Source of the DNA: Capillidium heterosporum
Lineage: Eukaryota; Entomophthoromycota; Entomophthoromycetes; Entomophthorales; Capillidiaceae
NCBI GenBank assembly: GCA_016630905.1
Contig: WBMQ01000010.1
Location: forward strand, 868,001 to 932,000
Direction: 5' to 3'
Length of the DNA stretch: 64,000 nucleotides
Below, piece after piece: positions 22,397-33,327 of the stretch (its first letter is position 1; each line of letters opens with the position of its first letter). A model generated the notes under the pieces. That model searched no databases. It was not told where the DNA came from and saw only the letters and a list, made by a program, of their open reading frames with translations. The translations under genes and the position numbers were made by a program.

Positions 22397-22789
22397 TTAA
22401 AAGAAGACCCGGTTCTGAGGTGGTTCCACCTTGACGTAGGAGTTGGTAGCGAATTCTTCAGGAGCAACTGCATTATGCTAAAAATACTTTTGTTTCAACA
22501 CTTATATTAGTAAAAAAACTTACAGTTTGGCCACGACGGGTACCGGTTATACGTTCATCGCGGTCCATCATACGGTTATCCCAGATATCCATGTTGTAAC
22601 GGGGGTACTATTTTTAAAATAAGAGTAAGCATTCAAGTTTTTGATAAGCAGATGAGTGAGATAAAGCTTAGTTAAATTTACCTTGCCTTCGTTTCTATAC
22701 TTTTGCAAGAAGTACAAACCGCCCGAAGTTACTCCGAACATGGCACTGATAATGGCTAATGGGGTTAAAGCACCGAAATGGATGGGCAT
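22397..22789 (-). CDS. NDUFA1: NADH:ubiquinone oxidoreductase subunit NDUFA1 (MWFE)
   Basis: Three exons on the minus strand, all with phase 0 junctions: 22682-22789, 22524-22607 and 22397-22477, giving 90 residues. The protein has one N-terminal transmembrane helix (about 7-28, LTPLAIISAMFGVTSGGL), the KYRNEGK turn, then YPRYNMDIWDNRMMDRDERI, TGTRRGQT and a short polar tail. This layout and the WDxxMMxRDxRxTGxxRGQ segment match fungal and animal MWFE (NI9M). It is a supernumerary membrane-arm subunit of mitochondrial complex I, so this fungus has retained complex I. The length is normal for fungi. Confidence 0.93.
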
Positions 22790-24113
22790 CTTTCTAAATT
22801 GTTGGCTACACTAAAGGTTGATGTTGCGACAATTGGATTTCCAAATTTTCTAGATTAGATGGGAGATATAAGGTAGGGTTGTAATTGGTTTAAATTCAGT
22901 ATTTCTATTGGTGGAATTGAAGTTGGAGCGACGCTGGTTTATCTGAAACTTGGGCAGAAATTTATTGGATAAAGTGGCATGTATCTATAATTTAGTGTAG
23001 TAGGCTTTTAAAACTGTGTTTGATATAAGTAGTAAAGTTTAAATGATGTAGTTCAGATATGTAGGATCGAAACTATATACTTAACATCATTGGAATTTCT
23101 TTACTTAATACTAATAAAAAACAATTTTATCTTAATATAGCAATTATTTTAAAATATTAAATTGATATATTTAAAATTAGCATATTAACATTTATAAATC
23201 TAGTTATTATAATTATTGCTTTTAATAGCATACTTTAACTATTATAAGTAGATTTTTATAAAAATATTTTAATTATTAAAAATTAAGCTTACTTAAACAG
23301 ACAACTATTTAACTAAACTATAATATATAGGAATAAGAAGCTTCTGAATCTTATTAAATGATATTTAAAAGTATATCAATACTTTTAAGACTAATCTTTA
23401 TTTAAAACTATTTTAAGGAAGGAAAGGAATAAGTGTAACAGAAATTCTTGAAGTTTGTAAATACAATATTGAAGTCATTAGTAATAAGATAGGTTAGTAA
23501 TTATAAATATTACCTTTTTATAAAAATTTTATGTAAGTGGTTTCCAAAAAATTATTTTAACATAGAGATAAATAAGTTACCTATCAACATTATATTGGAA
23601 AACACTGGTTAAACTGAATGTTCAAACAATATAAATATATTGTAGAATTAGTAAGATACCAATATGTAAAATTAAAGTAAACTATGTATATTATTGTAAG
23701 CTATAAAGTATCTACTTTGAACTTTAGTTAGTAAGTTGTATAAAAGTCAAAAGTCAATTTCAATTTAATACAGGTTAGTTACTTACAGGCGTATTCCTAA
23801 AGGTATTGCCAATATTTCAAAATAAATAGACACCATTAGGCATCTATTATATCAAAAGTAGCCTGTCGTCTTGCCTCATCAACTTTATCCTGCTGTTGCT
23901 AAATGAAACATTCCATAGTATATTGTTATAGTATCCCACAAAAGAAATTACTATCCCAACAAACATACTAAAGCCGATAGGAGGAAATATAGACAGGCAG
24001 TTCATTGGTAATCGATCCGACATCCTCAATTCCAGACATCTTTTATAAAGAACCTTTGCCAAAATAAATTAACCAATTCTAACAGTCTAATTCTAAGAGT
24101 GATAGGGTCGATG
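22790..24113. other. Very AT-rich intergenic region with one candidate small reading frame
   Basis: Roughly 23050-23800 is the most AT-rich stretch in the window, full of TTTAAA/TTAAAT motifs, and I see no gene in it. A doubtful spliced reading frame at 23847-24039 is listed separately. Confidence 0.6.
23847..24039 (-). CDS. Doubtful small spliced reading frame, or 3' exon of the CorA gene
   Basis: A 71-nt exon (23969-24039) and a 52-nt exon (23847-23898) can be joined in phase into a 40-residue protein (start MSGIEDVGSITNELPVYIS). The intron has a perfect GTATGT donor, a TACTATAAC branch site and a TTTAG acceptor, which is why I mention it. Read without splicing, a second frame stays open for about 70 codons and contains a hydrophobic segment (GFSMFVGIVISFVGYY). 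The ATG lies only 75 nt after the CorA stop, so this may be 3' UTR or an alternative terminal exon of CorA. No homology is recognised. Confidence 0.2.
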
Positions 24114-25806
24114 CTAGCATACACCGTACCGCTGTGCAACCGTGACAACTAAACTTCCAATGAGTGTAGCCGATCCCAGTACCATATAGAAGTACAGATC
24201 TTCTTTGCCGAACTGACCGGGGACGATGACATTGATGCCCATCAGTGTCGAAACGAGCATGAGGGGAGTAGCTGCCCACGCGTAAAGAGAAAACCTAGTC
24301 AACTGGTCGGTAAATTCCATATTATGGTAGGTGCCGGCTAGCTCCTGGTTCTGTCGCTGCAGCTGGAAACTACGTTCGAGGCGTCGATTGTCGAGCTGTA
24401 TTTGAGCGGTCATCGACTTGATCTGCCACAGTGCATTGACAACTTTGATGACCAAAGGTTCCGCGTCGGCGGTAAGTAGTGGGGTTGTGGCAACGGTGCT
24501 TATGGGGATGGGGGTAAAACTGTTCCGCAAATGGGAAGTTGGTGTGTTGCACCCACTCATCAAGGGTGAGCTTTGGAACAGAGTCGGTAGGGGTGAGCTT
24601 GGTCGAGGGGTTGCGGTTTGGGAGATGACGCCTGAATTGGGTCGCGATCGTAAACTACGGTCTTTAACTGAACCTGTGGGCCCAGAAATCTGCAGCTGGT
24701 CTAACAGTGCCTTGAATTGGGAACTTACCTTCTTCAAATCAACTTTGGCTACCAGGTAATCGACCAACTTACGGAATACGTTGACTTTATCTTCACAGCA
24801 CTCTTCAAAATATAAAAGAAGATGGCGGAGCTGATCTAGACGTAGTGGAATCTGCATCCCTGTCAACTTGTCGCCTTGGTAGTACGGTTGACCCAAGCTA
24901 TCTTCTCCAACCAAGTAGAAATCGTCGATCCAGTTGACCTCCGCTTCGACTCGAGTTAATTGATGGTCACAGTCATTGACCAGGTAAGTTAGTATAGCTA
25001 CGTTGAGTGCGCTAGAATTTAGTGGCAGTTCAATGAAGATGCTGGGTAGGTTGGGGATAATCAAGTTGGCCAATTGAAGATCGGTAAAATGGAAAGTAAA
25101 TACGGCGTTACTGGTGACTATGTTGAAGATGGTATGGCTGTTTGTTGGGCCTAACGGTTGACCTAGGTCGATATTGGCTACACTTCCATCCGACTTTAGT
25201 TCGGTTTTGAGGTCTACAGTCAAAGTCTGCAACGTCAGTAAATAGTAGTTGGGAAAGGCTTCAAACTTTTCGACCTTTTCCTCCATAACGATATCTTCGA
25301 CCGTCAAAGAATGAAGATTTAGAAGCTATAAAATTAAGTAAATGTAAAATTAAATAGCCTTACTTCTCCCATGATATAAATCTCTTCCTGGTCTAAATTT
25401 CCTAGACAGTACCATGTCGTTGAGGAATCAGTTTCTTTAGTCAGGTCGGTTTCCATAAGGAACTGGTCGAAGTCTTGATAGTCTCTCCTAGCTGCATCTT
25501 CCAAATTGTAACTCGTTAGATATTTTTTGTTGAACCCAAATTCATCCAACCTAGACTTTAAAACACAATTTAAAATGTTAAAATTTAGCCTTAGCTTACT
25601 GGTAGGAACATGGTGCTGCTGTTGTTGAAAGTGGCGTACATCTTTGGTGAACTGTCATTAAGAGGTTGGTACTCGTTCATGGTCTTGGATACCAGACCTA
25701 AGTTGGTGAGCAACCGCTCACCAAGTCTATTCTTTGTTTTTTGCCGAGTAGTCCTTGGTTGGCTGCTGAAGCTGCTGCTGCTCGATTCGTCGTTGTATTC
25801 TTGCAT
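24114..25806 (-). CDS. CorA-superfamily divalent cation transporter (Alr/Mnr2-like) with GIN motif
   Basis: Three exons on the minus strand with phase 0 junctions: 25600-25806, 25364-25555 and 24114-25325, giving 536 residues. The start is the first ATG after an in-frame stop; a GTG two codons upstream was not used. The cytosolic funnel domain includes LHSLTVEDIVMEEKVEKFEAFPNYYLL, the LHPLTxEDI-like signature of fungal Alr1/Mnr2 proteins, then RVEAEVNWIDDF and LDQLRHLLLYFEECC. A Ser/Pro-rich insertion lies at about 345-415. Two transmembrane helices end the protein. TM1 ends in MGINVIVPGQ (Gly496-Ile-Asn498), where nearly all Mg2+ channels of this branch have GMN; GIN is known from the zinc transporter ZntB. 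Substrate is therefore open: Mg2+ by branch, Zn2+ possible by motif. The tail after TM2 is short (AQRYGVC), so a missed last exon is possible. Confidence 0.82.
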
Positions 25807-27150
25807 TTTCACCAGTTGAGGTCGAAGTCAACCTGTCTAAAATAAAGTCCGTAAAAGTCTTTCATTTGAGTAACGATGAATTCGCAGTTGAATTTGGGAT
25901 CGATACTTTGTCAGGATTCATGTCGATTTTGCGAGTTTTGATTGGAAATTAGGAATTCTCAGTTGGTTTGGCTGGGACTAAAAGTGGAGGCAAACAAAGA
26001 ACGTTCCATCAGATTATAAAATTTAACTTATCCGTCATCAACACTTTAGGCTTGTTCTAGACTTGTAGGCAGCTCGGGTAATATCAGACCCAACTTATGT
26101 GTAACGACAGGTTGTCCTTCACTAATCTCTAGCACAGTTTTACTATGCTATTTAGCGATTCACTACAGTGCACAAAGCAATATTCTAGTTAGGTGCCAGT
26201 ATAGTTTAGTTCAATCTTTCTGAGGACGTATACTTGTGGGATCTGGTCTTTAGCCAACGGACTCGATATGATAAAGTGAAAGTGGCAAAGATTATCAAAA
26301 GAAATGATGGCCAGTGTAGGAGAATTAATTAATAAATAGGCTTGAACCAGAGATAAGCTTTCGGAAAAGAATATTCTGTTTGTAGACCTGATTTAGAAAA
26401 CATCGAAGTGAAGATATATAAGGGTGCAGCAAGGGTGGCATAAGGATTCGTATATAAGGACATTGAAGCCGTATAGGAAAGAAACCGATACGTCTAAATT
26501 AACATGTGGATCTCAGGTACCGAAAAACTAACTCTTAGATCCAATATCTATATACAGTTTTTGATAAAGATATAAACTCTATTTAGGCAGTATGTTAAAA
26601 TATTTAAGATGGATAACTAACTATATAAATTCTTTCTTGACATCTTGCAACTGCAGAGATCCGGTCATCGCTGTTTTAAAAAATTCAATATGGATATCTA
26701 CTCATAAAATCTTTGGCTTTAGGCTTTTCTAACATTTATTTGAAAAGTAGTAAAGTATACCGGGGTATTGGTGTCAGTATGATATGTATATTATTAAAAG
26801 GACCTGTTGAGTAGTATCTATACATTTATAATATCTTTAGTTTGCTGTAAATATCCCAATTTTATATAAGGATCAATGAAATTTAATATACTTTATCTTT
26901 CCCGATACTCTCAACTAAATTATTGTTCAAAGGTGCCGTTAAATTCCAGCTAAGAAGGGATGCAACCACGCATTTAACGGCAGAATAAGCCTGAAACAAG
27001 GTTACAGCCAAAGGTGTAAGATTTACGGGCTGTAACTTCAAGCTACGATGAAAGCAGTAAAGGGTAAGGTTATCAATTTGATGGTAGCAGTAGAAGTATA
27101 AAACTTTTGCCTATCGCTTTAGGTTTTATAATTTTTACAACTCACATCAT
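25807..27150. other. Divergent intergenic region
   Basis: The spacer between the minus-strand CorA gene and the plus-strand carboxypeptidase. It is mostly AT-rich, with TATAAAA at 27097-27103. I found no coding exon. Confidence 0.6.
27097..27103 (+). promoter_or_regulatory. TATA box of the carboxypeptidase gene
   Basis: TATAAAA lies 54 nt upstream of the ATG at 27151, a position compatible with a short leader. Confidence 0.45.
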
Positions 27151-28395
27151 ATGCTGCCGCTCCTGCTCTACCACATCATCTTCATAAGCCAGATACTGTG
27201 TCGAAACTTAAAGTCATTATCGGGTCAGTCCCTTTACCGATGTATAATAAAGTCACCCGAAGAACTAGATGCCATTGAAGGCCAACTGGATGTCTTAAAA
27301 TATCACGATTACAAGAGTTACGCGGTAGTAAGGGTACGTGACGAAGCGCAACGAAAAATCATATCGACATTTTCCAACTGTCAGCTAACAGTCAACGACC
27401 TCGGTAAGAATAAAGCTAACATGCGTAGGCTGATACCCAACAGCAACTCTACTGATATCGATCCATTCTTCCATGAGTATCGAGGCTATGAAGAGATACA
27501 AAATCAGCTACAGCTTTGGGCCAAAGACTACAATATGAAGTTCATCCCAAGCATAGGCAAATCCTTCGAAAATAGGGATATTTACGCCTTCGTCATTAGT
27601 AAGAACACTACCACTAACAAAGCCAAGAAGACCATATGGTTCAACGGTGGTATCCACGCCCGCGAGTGGATCTCACCGGCCACTGTGCTGTACATCATGC
27701 ATCAACTTTTAATAAATATCAACGACAAGAAGGTAGCCTCTATCCTCGAAAAATTCGACCTACATTTCACGCCGCTATCCAATCCGGACGGTTACGAGTT
27801 TAGTCGTACTGGAGACAGGTTGTGGCGCAAGAACCGCAGGTTGAACAAGGACGGTACTTACGGTGTAGATCTCAATCGAAACTTTGATGACCACTGGGGT
27901 TTATCAGGAGTCAGCTCAAATACAACGGCTGAAAATTACATGGGGGAAGGTCCCCACTCCGAACCTGAAACTCAAGCCCTCATTAAGTACGGTCTAAGTC
28001 TACCTAACCGATATGCCGCCATAGATTGGCATTCATACGGTCAACTCATATTGAGGAACTGGGGCTTCAAGTACATCCCTAGCAACAACGAGCTGAAGGC
28101 TAAAAAGCTGGGGGACAAGATGGCCAAGATATTTGGCAAGCACGGCTACAACTATACTTCCGATCTGGCCGCTGGCCTGTACCCAGCCTCGGGTGGCATG
28201 GACGATTGGATGGCTGCCAAGGCTGGCATGATAAGCTATACAGTGGAGTTGTGTCCCGACGATGACAACGTAAACTTCTTAGTCCCCGTCCAGCAAATGT
28301 GGGGCTGTGCTAAAGCTGCCTTCCACGCCTCCATGTACTTTTTCTATTTTTTTATGAAGTACTACGATTTACCAGCACCTCTACCGATAGCTTAG
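27151..28395 (+). CDS. Secreted metallocarboxypeptidase, M14A family
   Basis: Intronless, 414 residues. A signal peptide (about 1-17) is followed by an activation propeptide (about 30-95) and the catalytic domain from about 105. All key M14 residues are present: zinc ligands His169 and Glu172 in GGIHAREWISPAT and His294 in IDWHSYGQLI; substrate-binding Asn242-Arg243 in DLNRNFDDHWG; Tyr344 in YPASGG; catalytic Glu366 in YTVELCPDD. The RLWRKNRR segment (223-230) carries the conserved Arg. It should remove C-terminal residues from peptides outside the cell after propeptide cleavage. Specificity: I see no obvious acidic or basic S1' determinant and lean to aliphatic or aromatic residues, weakly. 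A poly(A) signal is present at 28524-28529. Confidence 0.95.
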   Translation: MLPLLLYHIIFISQILCRNLKSLSGQSLYRCIIKSPEELDAIEGQLDVLKYHDYKSYAVVRVRDEAQRKIISTFSNCQLTVNDLGKNKANMRRLIPNSNSTDIDPFFHEYRGYEEIQNQLQLWAKDYNMKFIPSIGKSFENRDIYAFVISKNTTTNKAKKTIWFNGGIHAREWISPATVLYIMHQLLININDKKVASILEKFDLHFTPLSNPDGYEFSRTGDRLWRKNRRLNKDGTYGVDLNRNFDDHWGLSGVSSNTTAENYMGEGPHSEPETQALIKYGLSLPNRYAAIDWHSYGQLILRNWGFKYIPSNNELKAKKLGDKMAKIFGKHGYNYTSDLAAGLYPASGGMDDWMAAKAGMISYTVELCPDDDNVNFLVPVQQMWGCAKAAFHASMYFFYFFMKYYDLPAPLPIA

Positions 28396-28953
28396 TTCTT
28401 GTAAGGCCAATTGGGAGGACAAATTTCTTGATGATAGTTTAGGCATTTATCCATACGTATGAGAATTGAACTTGGATGTAGGTAATTGTAGTTGGTGCTT
28501 GTTGGAATTAAGTAGGTGTTGGGAATAAAATCATTAGTTCAATTAGTTTAACCTTGTTGGATATTACGTAATAAAAGGTCCTATTGTTCTGTTTAGGAAT
28601 TTAGAGTGGATTTTTAAAAGACCAATTGTAAGATCACATCCTCAACTTTAGAACAAAGAAATATCCCTTCAAATGTGGGATTTCTTTTTGCATTTCACTT
28701 CCACATGGGTTCTTTACTAATGGCCGTCTGTTCTTTTATACGAACCTCATATTTGTCCCGAAATTTTCTTTGGCGATAGTGAAATTTTTCGCAAAGTAGT
28801 AATGCCTTCAAACGGATCAATGGACAAAATTTTAATATTGCCTTTGATATCCAACCAGTATAAATACTGGCATACGAAGTCAATTGATAGATATACCAAA
28901 CAAAAATCAAAACTTGTACATTGTCTTGTAAATAACTACAACCTATACATAAA
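28396..28953. other. Intergenic region
   Basis: Contains the poly(A) signal of the carboxypeptidase (AATAAA at 28524-28529) and the palindromic TATA element at 28855-28870. A 141-codon minus-strand frame at 28695-29120 overlaps the next gene's start and I regard it as chance. Confidence 0.6.
28855..28870 (+). promoter_or_regulatory. TATA box inside a 7-bp inverted repeat
   Basis: CCAGTAT-AA-ATACTGG: two perfect 7-bp arms around AA, with TATAAATA in the centre, 84 nt upstream of the ATG at 28954. It is probably the core promoter of the secreted repeat protein; whether the symmetry has a function is unknown. Confidence 0.45.
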
Positions 28954-30147
28954 ATGAAGTTCTCTACCGTTGCTACCGCCGCCGTCGCTCTAACCTCAGT
29001 TTCAGCCTTGCACCTTAACTTAAGATCAGTCGAAAGAAGTCTATCGAACTTGGTCCACCACAAATCGAGCTCTGTATCCACTGACGTCAAATCCATTAAA
29101 AATCTATCGGCTAAAGCCATCTACCACGCCAAGAAGGCTGAGATCGACAGCAAGCTGCATGACGCCTTTGAAAAGGTAACTGCCATCCTGGAGAACCTTC
29201 TCACCTTAGAAACCGAAGCTGATGTCGCCAAGTTGGAGAAGCAAATCAACGAAGCTACCAAGGCCTACGAAGGGCTATCATCTGAACAGCGCAAGCAGTT
29301 GGATATCGCTATGGAGATCATCGACACTATCTTAGAGGACTTTATCTCTAACGCTCAGAACCCCAAAAAGGGCAGCATCATGGAGGATGTCAAGTTCGAG
29401 GAAGCTTTGAAGAATTTAAAGACCCAGGACGACAAGAGCAAACTCATTAAGAAGATCGACGATTCGGCTGTAAAGTTAATTGATGCTGCCAAGGGTGATG
29501 CTGACAAGATCATCCGCATCACTGTAGAAGGTATTATTTTGCACGATATCGTAAGCTACCTGCAACTCAATCCTAAGAAGGAGGAAAAAAAGGAAGGTAA
29601 CAACCAAGGTGGCAAGGTTTCATCCGAAAACTCCAAAGATTTCAAGTCCCTTTCTGAGCTTGTTGACATCGATGGGTTACTAGCTAAAGCTAAGAGCCCA
29701 GCCGACCTCGATTTAATCCTCAAGAAGATCGAGGAAGCTTACACCAAACTTCAATCCCAGAACCTTAGCCAGGACCAGAAGATCTACCTTCAAGTCGAAT
29801 ACAATCTTCTCAAACAGATTCTAAACTCTTTAAAGTCTGGATCGAGTACCGCTTCCCCCAACTCTATCAACGGGTACAAGAAGATCGAATCTTTAGTTTA
29901 CAACGCCAAGACCGCTTTGGACTTTGATAAAGCTTTACAGGAGGTTGATGTTGGTTATGTAGAATTATTGGCTAAGGACCCTAAACGTGAGAAAGAGCTC
30001 AAAGTTGAACATCAATTGTTGAGGGAGATTATTGTTGAAATCAAGGCCTACGTTTTACAGAATCAGAACAAAAAGTCGTTGGTAACTAGGTCGAAAGAAG
30101 CTATGGTCAGTTTCGCCAAGCGTCAGATTATTAGCTACTTGAACTGA
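28954..30147 (+). CDS. Secreted alpha-helical protein with four degenerate repeats, family unknown
   Basis: Intronless, 397 residues. The first 18 residues form a clear signal peptide (MKFSTVATAAVALTSVSA). The mature protein is Lys/Glu/Leu-rich, almost Cys-free and predicted helical. I see four related units of about 55 residues at about 78-130, 147-203, 239-293 and 310-363, with the pattern LLxxAKxxxDxxxxLxxIxxAYxxLxxxxxxxxxxLxxExxLLxxILxxL. A charged Lys/Glu/Asn/Gly linker (about 207-235) separates repeats 2 and 3. The C-terminus is basic, with no transmembrane or GPI signal, so release from the cell or retention in the wall is likely. I do not recognise the family. Codon use is strongly biased toward C at third positions in the first half, suggesting high expression. 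AATAAA at 30173-30178 follows the stop closely. Confidence 0.85.
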   Translation: MKFSTVATAAVALTSVSALHLNLRSVERSLSNLVHHKSSSVSTDVKSIKNLSAKAIYHAKKAEIDSKLHDAFEKVTAILENLLTLETEADVAKLEKQINEATKAYEGLSSEQRKQLDIAMEIIDTILEDFISNAQNPKKGSIMEDVKFEEALKNLKTQDDKSKLIKKIDDSAVKLIDAAKGDADKIIRITVEGIILHDIVSYLQLNPKKEEKKEGNNQGGKVSSENSKDFKSLSELVDIDGLLAKAKSPADLDLILKKIEEAYTKLQSQNLSQDQKIYLQVEYNLLKQILNSLKSGSSTASPNSINGYKKIESLVYNAKTALDFDKALQEVDVGYVELLAKDPKREKELKVEHQLLREIIVEIKAYVLQNQNKKSLVTRSKEAMVSFAKRQIISYLN

Positions 30148-31304
30148 GGGATGGATGTATATATAGTTATTGAATAAATGGTTGCTTTTGCAAATTTAAA
30201 ATGGTTTATATGGTTTGCTACTATGTTTCTAGTTTAATATGTATTATCATGTTGGTAATAGCATTTTCAAATAAGATGTCACATAAACTATTGAAGGCGC
30301 TTTGGTGCAGGTTTACGAAAGAACTGCAAGCGAGAAGAAATAAATATTTGTGGGAGGCTTTAGCCTGGCTGATAGAAGTTGCTGATGAAATTTGAAAAAG
30401 TCAAAGACTACATAGAATTTTCGGATAGGTGGGTCTTGTGAAATGGATTACAGTTCATTTTTATAAGTAACCAGGAGTATAAAGTCGATCTAGTTAGACT
30501 TTATCGTGCCAATGAGTGTAAATTGAATGTGCTATATTTTATGATACAAAGTAATTGCTAGCGCTGTATCTAAAATTCAAATATTACTTTTATGTATTTT
30601 CTATTATACATACACATATCTTTATATTTTATGTTTGCAGGTATTCCTATATTCTAAGCTTAATAGTCGATATATCGATCTCTATCCTACCCATAATTTC
30701 AGTATGAGCATAGTCCATCAAATTCAATTTAGAGAACATTCCGTTCCAAATAAATAAGCTGATTTATAAATAATTTTCAAGCTTACAGCAGTTGTGTACA
30801 CACATCTCATCGAATTCATAGCATAATGGCAAATGTATTTAAACTTGAATATCTACAAATTAAGAGGCCTTTAATACCTTAATTTATAGTACCATATACA
30901 GTCTTAGTCCATTAAGCATCTACAGCTCTTTAATTAGTCCCATCTGGCTTTTTAAAGTATTTGCCTTATAAAGCCGAAATTATTGTTTTCTCGAGGTATG
31001 GGGGAACAAACTCCATAATCTTTTGAAGTTGAGATAAGCCCATCAAGTTTCGCCAATTTTGAATGTGCATTATGCTTCATTGGTGAAAAGTTATTGGCTA
31101 AATAACATCCAAATAAATTTCCCCACCGGTTGCAGCAGCCCAGCCCAATCAAATTATTGGCCTAAATATCCGCTATCAACTAAGCTAATTAAATTTGAAC
31201 CCAGCTTTCAAGCATCAGTTTTATCACTTTATTACCTTTGAAAGAACCTTCCGTTGAAGAACCTTAATATATTTCGTAAATAAATTGAAGATACAACTAC
31301 TCAA
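30148..31304. other. AT-rich intergenic region
   Basis: A 64-codon frame at 30201-30395 starts in the 3' UTR of the preceding gene and has no features beyond a chance hydrophobic stretch. Nothing else seen. Confidence 0.55.
30173..30178 (+). terminator. Poly(A) signal of the secreted repeat protein
   Basis: AATAAA lies 26 nt after the stop codon at 30147, implying a short 3' UTR. Confidence 0.45.
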
Positions 31305-32155
31305 ATGAATCCTGAATAGTAAGTGATTTTTAGTTTAGCATCTGCTTAAAGTCGGCGTACTTAACCTTGTTTTAGCGACTACCTATTTAAGCTTTTATTG
31401 ATTGGTGACTCAGGAGTCGGAAAGTCCTGCCTGTTACTACGATTTGCTGATGACACCTACACCGAATCCTACATCTCGACTATCGGTGTGGACTTTGTAA
31501 GTGCATTTTCCCAATTGGCCATTTAAGCGCTTATAAGCATCGACTAATTATTGCTTTAGAAAATCCGTACCATTGAACTCGAAGGCAAGACAGTTAAGCT
31601 CCAGATCGTAAGTTCTTGTTCAAGGCGACGCTAATGTTTTTAGTGGGATACCGCTGGTCAGGAACGTTTCCGTACCATCACCTCCTCCTACTACCGTGGT
31701 GCTCACGGTATCATCGTCGTCTACGACGTAACCGATCAAGATTCCTTCGCCAATGTCAAGCAGTGGCTGCAGGAAATTGAGCGATACGCCTCCGAAGGTG
31801 TTTCCAAGCTATTGGTAGGCAACAAGAATGACTTACAGGACAAAAAGGTGGTCGAAACCGAGACTGCTAAAGTAAATTTTATAACCAGCTTGCCCTAATG
31901 TTTTTTAAGGAATTTGCCGACTCCATCACCATTCCCTTCTTGGAAACCTCTGCCAAGGAGGCTACCAACGTAGAGCAAGCTTTCTTGACCATGGCCAAGC
32001 AAATCAAAGACAGGTAAATTCTTGTATTCTAGTAATTACTAACTTGCAATAGAATGGGTTCCTCAGCCGCCAGCATGGCCGGTAATAAGACCCAAGTGAA
32101 GTTGTTGCCTGGTGCTGCCGTCCCCAAACAGCAATCCAGCAGCGGTTGTTGTTAG
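31305..32155 (+). CDS. ypt1: Rab GTPase Ypt1/Rab1
   Basis: Six exons fit in phase: 31305-31318, 31376-31496, 31560-31607, 31644-31871, 31910-32013 and 32053-32155, giving 205 residues. It starts [20 protein letters not shown]. The G motifs are GDSGVGKS (P-loop), TIGVDF (switch I with the Rab1-type effector region), [20 protein letters not shown] (switch II), NKND and TSAK. The C-terminal GCC end is the double-geranylgeranylation signal. This is a near-canonical Rab1 of ER-to-Golgi traffic and autophagy. All five introns are short (36-64 nt). The gene is densely intron-interrupted compared with the neighbouring accessory genes, most of which have none. Confidence 0.97.
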
Positions 32156-33327
32156 ATGTATTTGTCTTATAGTGAACGCAATTAAATTTATACCTACTCG
32201 ACTGCTCCTATTAATACTAAGGCACCCTTTACCCAGTACGGACGACGTCTCCTCCTTTTATCCATAAATCTATTGGTATTTTCTGATTCGTGTAATGTCT
32301 TACCATTTTAGATAGTTTAGTACGCTATTTTAGTTTAATGGGGTTTAACTTATATATATATATATAGTTTTATTAAAAATGATACTAATATATATTAATT
32401 TCATTTTTCATTTACCTATTGTGTTTTAAAGCTTGCTAGGCTTTGAAGGTATCAAAGTTATCAATACCAAAGTAAGCTTTAATTACTAAGCTTTCGTTTA
32501 CCCAAGTTAATAGTTTTATATATGCAATAATCAAAAGTGTAGGCATCTCCTCATAGAGCCCAGATCTCAATTAGTGATCACATAACAACATATCCAAAGC
32601 ATTTAAATGCATTAATGCTGTCACTTGAAAATTTACAATGAAAAATCTTTATGATACTACTGCTAGATTTAGGTTTTATAATCTAGGCAATGTTAGATCA
32701 GACATTGAGGAACTCTTGCTCAACATTTATAACGCTTTTATCTCTAAATATTAAATTGGCATGTCAATAAATTTTTAAAGGCTACAGTAAGGTATAGCTA
32801 AAATCTCTTATTATAGTTTAGGCAGCCATGATTCAATGTTCAGTGATTGTTCCAAATCTACTCTACTAAATGCACCGCTTATTGGGAAGATATGTGTTTA
32901 AGTTTAAGCTTCGATGAATGGATGCTGTTTAAATGGAGATTCAAATTATAGAAAACATCGTTTTCTCAACTTTTCAAGGATGTCTCGACGACGCCAGTGT
33001 TAAGATATACATCTAAATTTTATTAATATCAATAAAATTTATACCGCACTCTTGAGACTTGTATAAAATTCAACCTGTCAGACCTTTCCTAAAACCTTTA
33101 ACCTACTATCGATTTTCCCATATACTATAGTAAATCATATTTCCTTCATCATAATGGCTTTGCTGATGACTACAATATAAGCTGGTAGATATCTATAACC
33201 GAATGTATATAACCAAAAAATAATTTTTAAAATAGACCAATTAATCAAATTACAAACGTCTATTTATTTTAAAATATATATACGGTACTGTGTATATAGT
33301 TGCATATAAAGGTAATCATAAATCAAC
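32156..33327. other. AT-rich intergenic region
   Basis: Convergent spacer containing a short TA dinucleotide run near 32350-32366. No gene seen. Confidence 0.6.

Noticed and set aside
24418-24759. Plus-strand 113-codon frame opposite the CorA gene
   Set aside because: Antisense to the Ser/Pro-rich insertion of the CorA protein, with no independent support.
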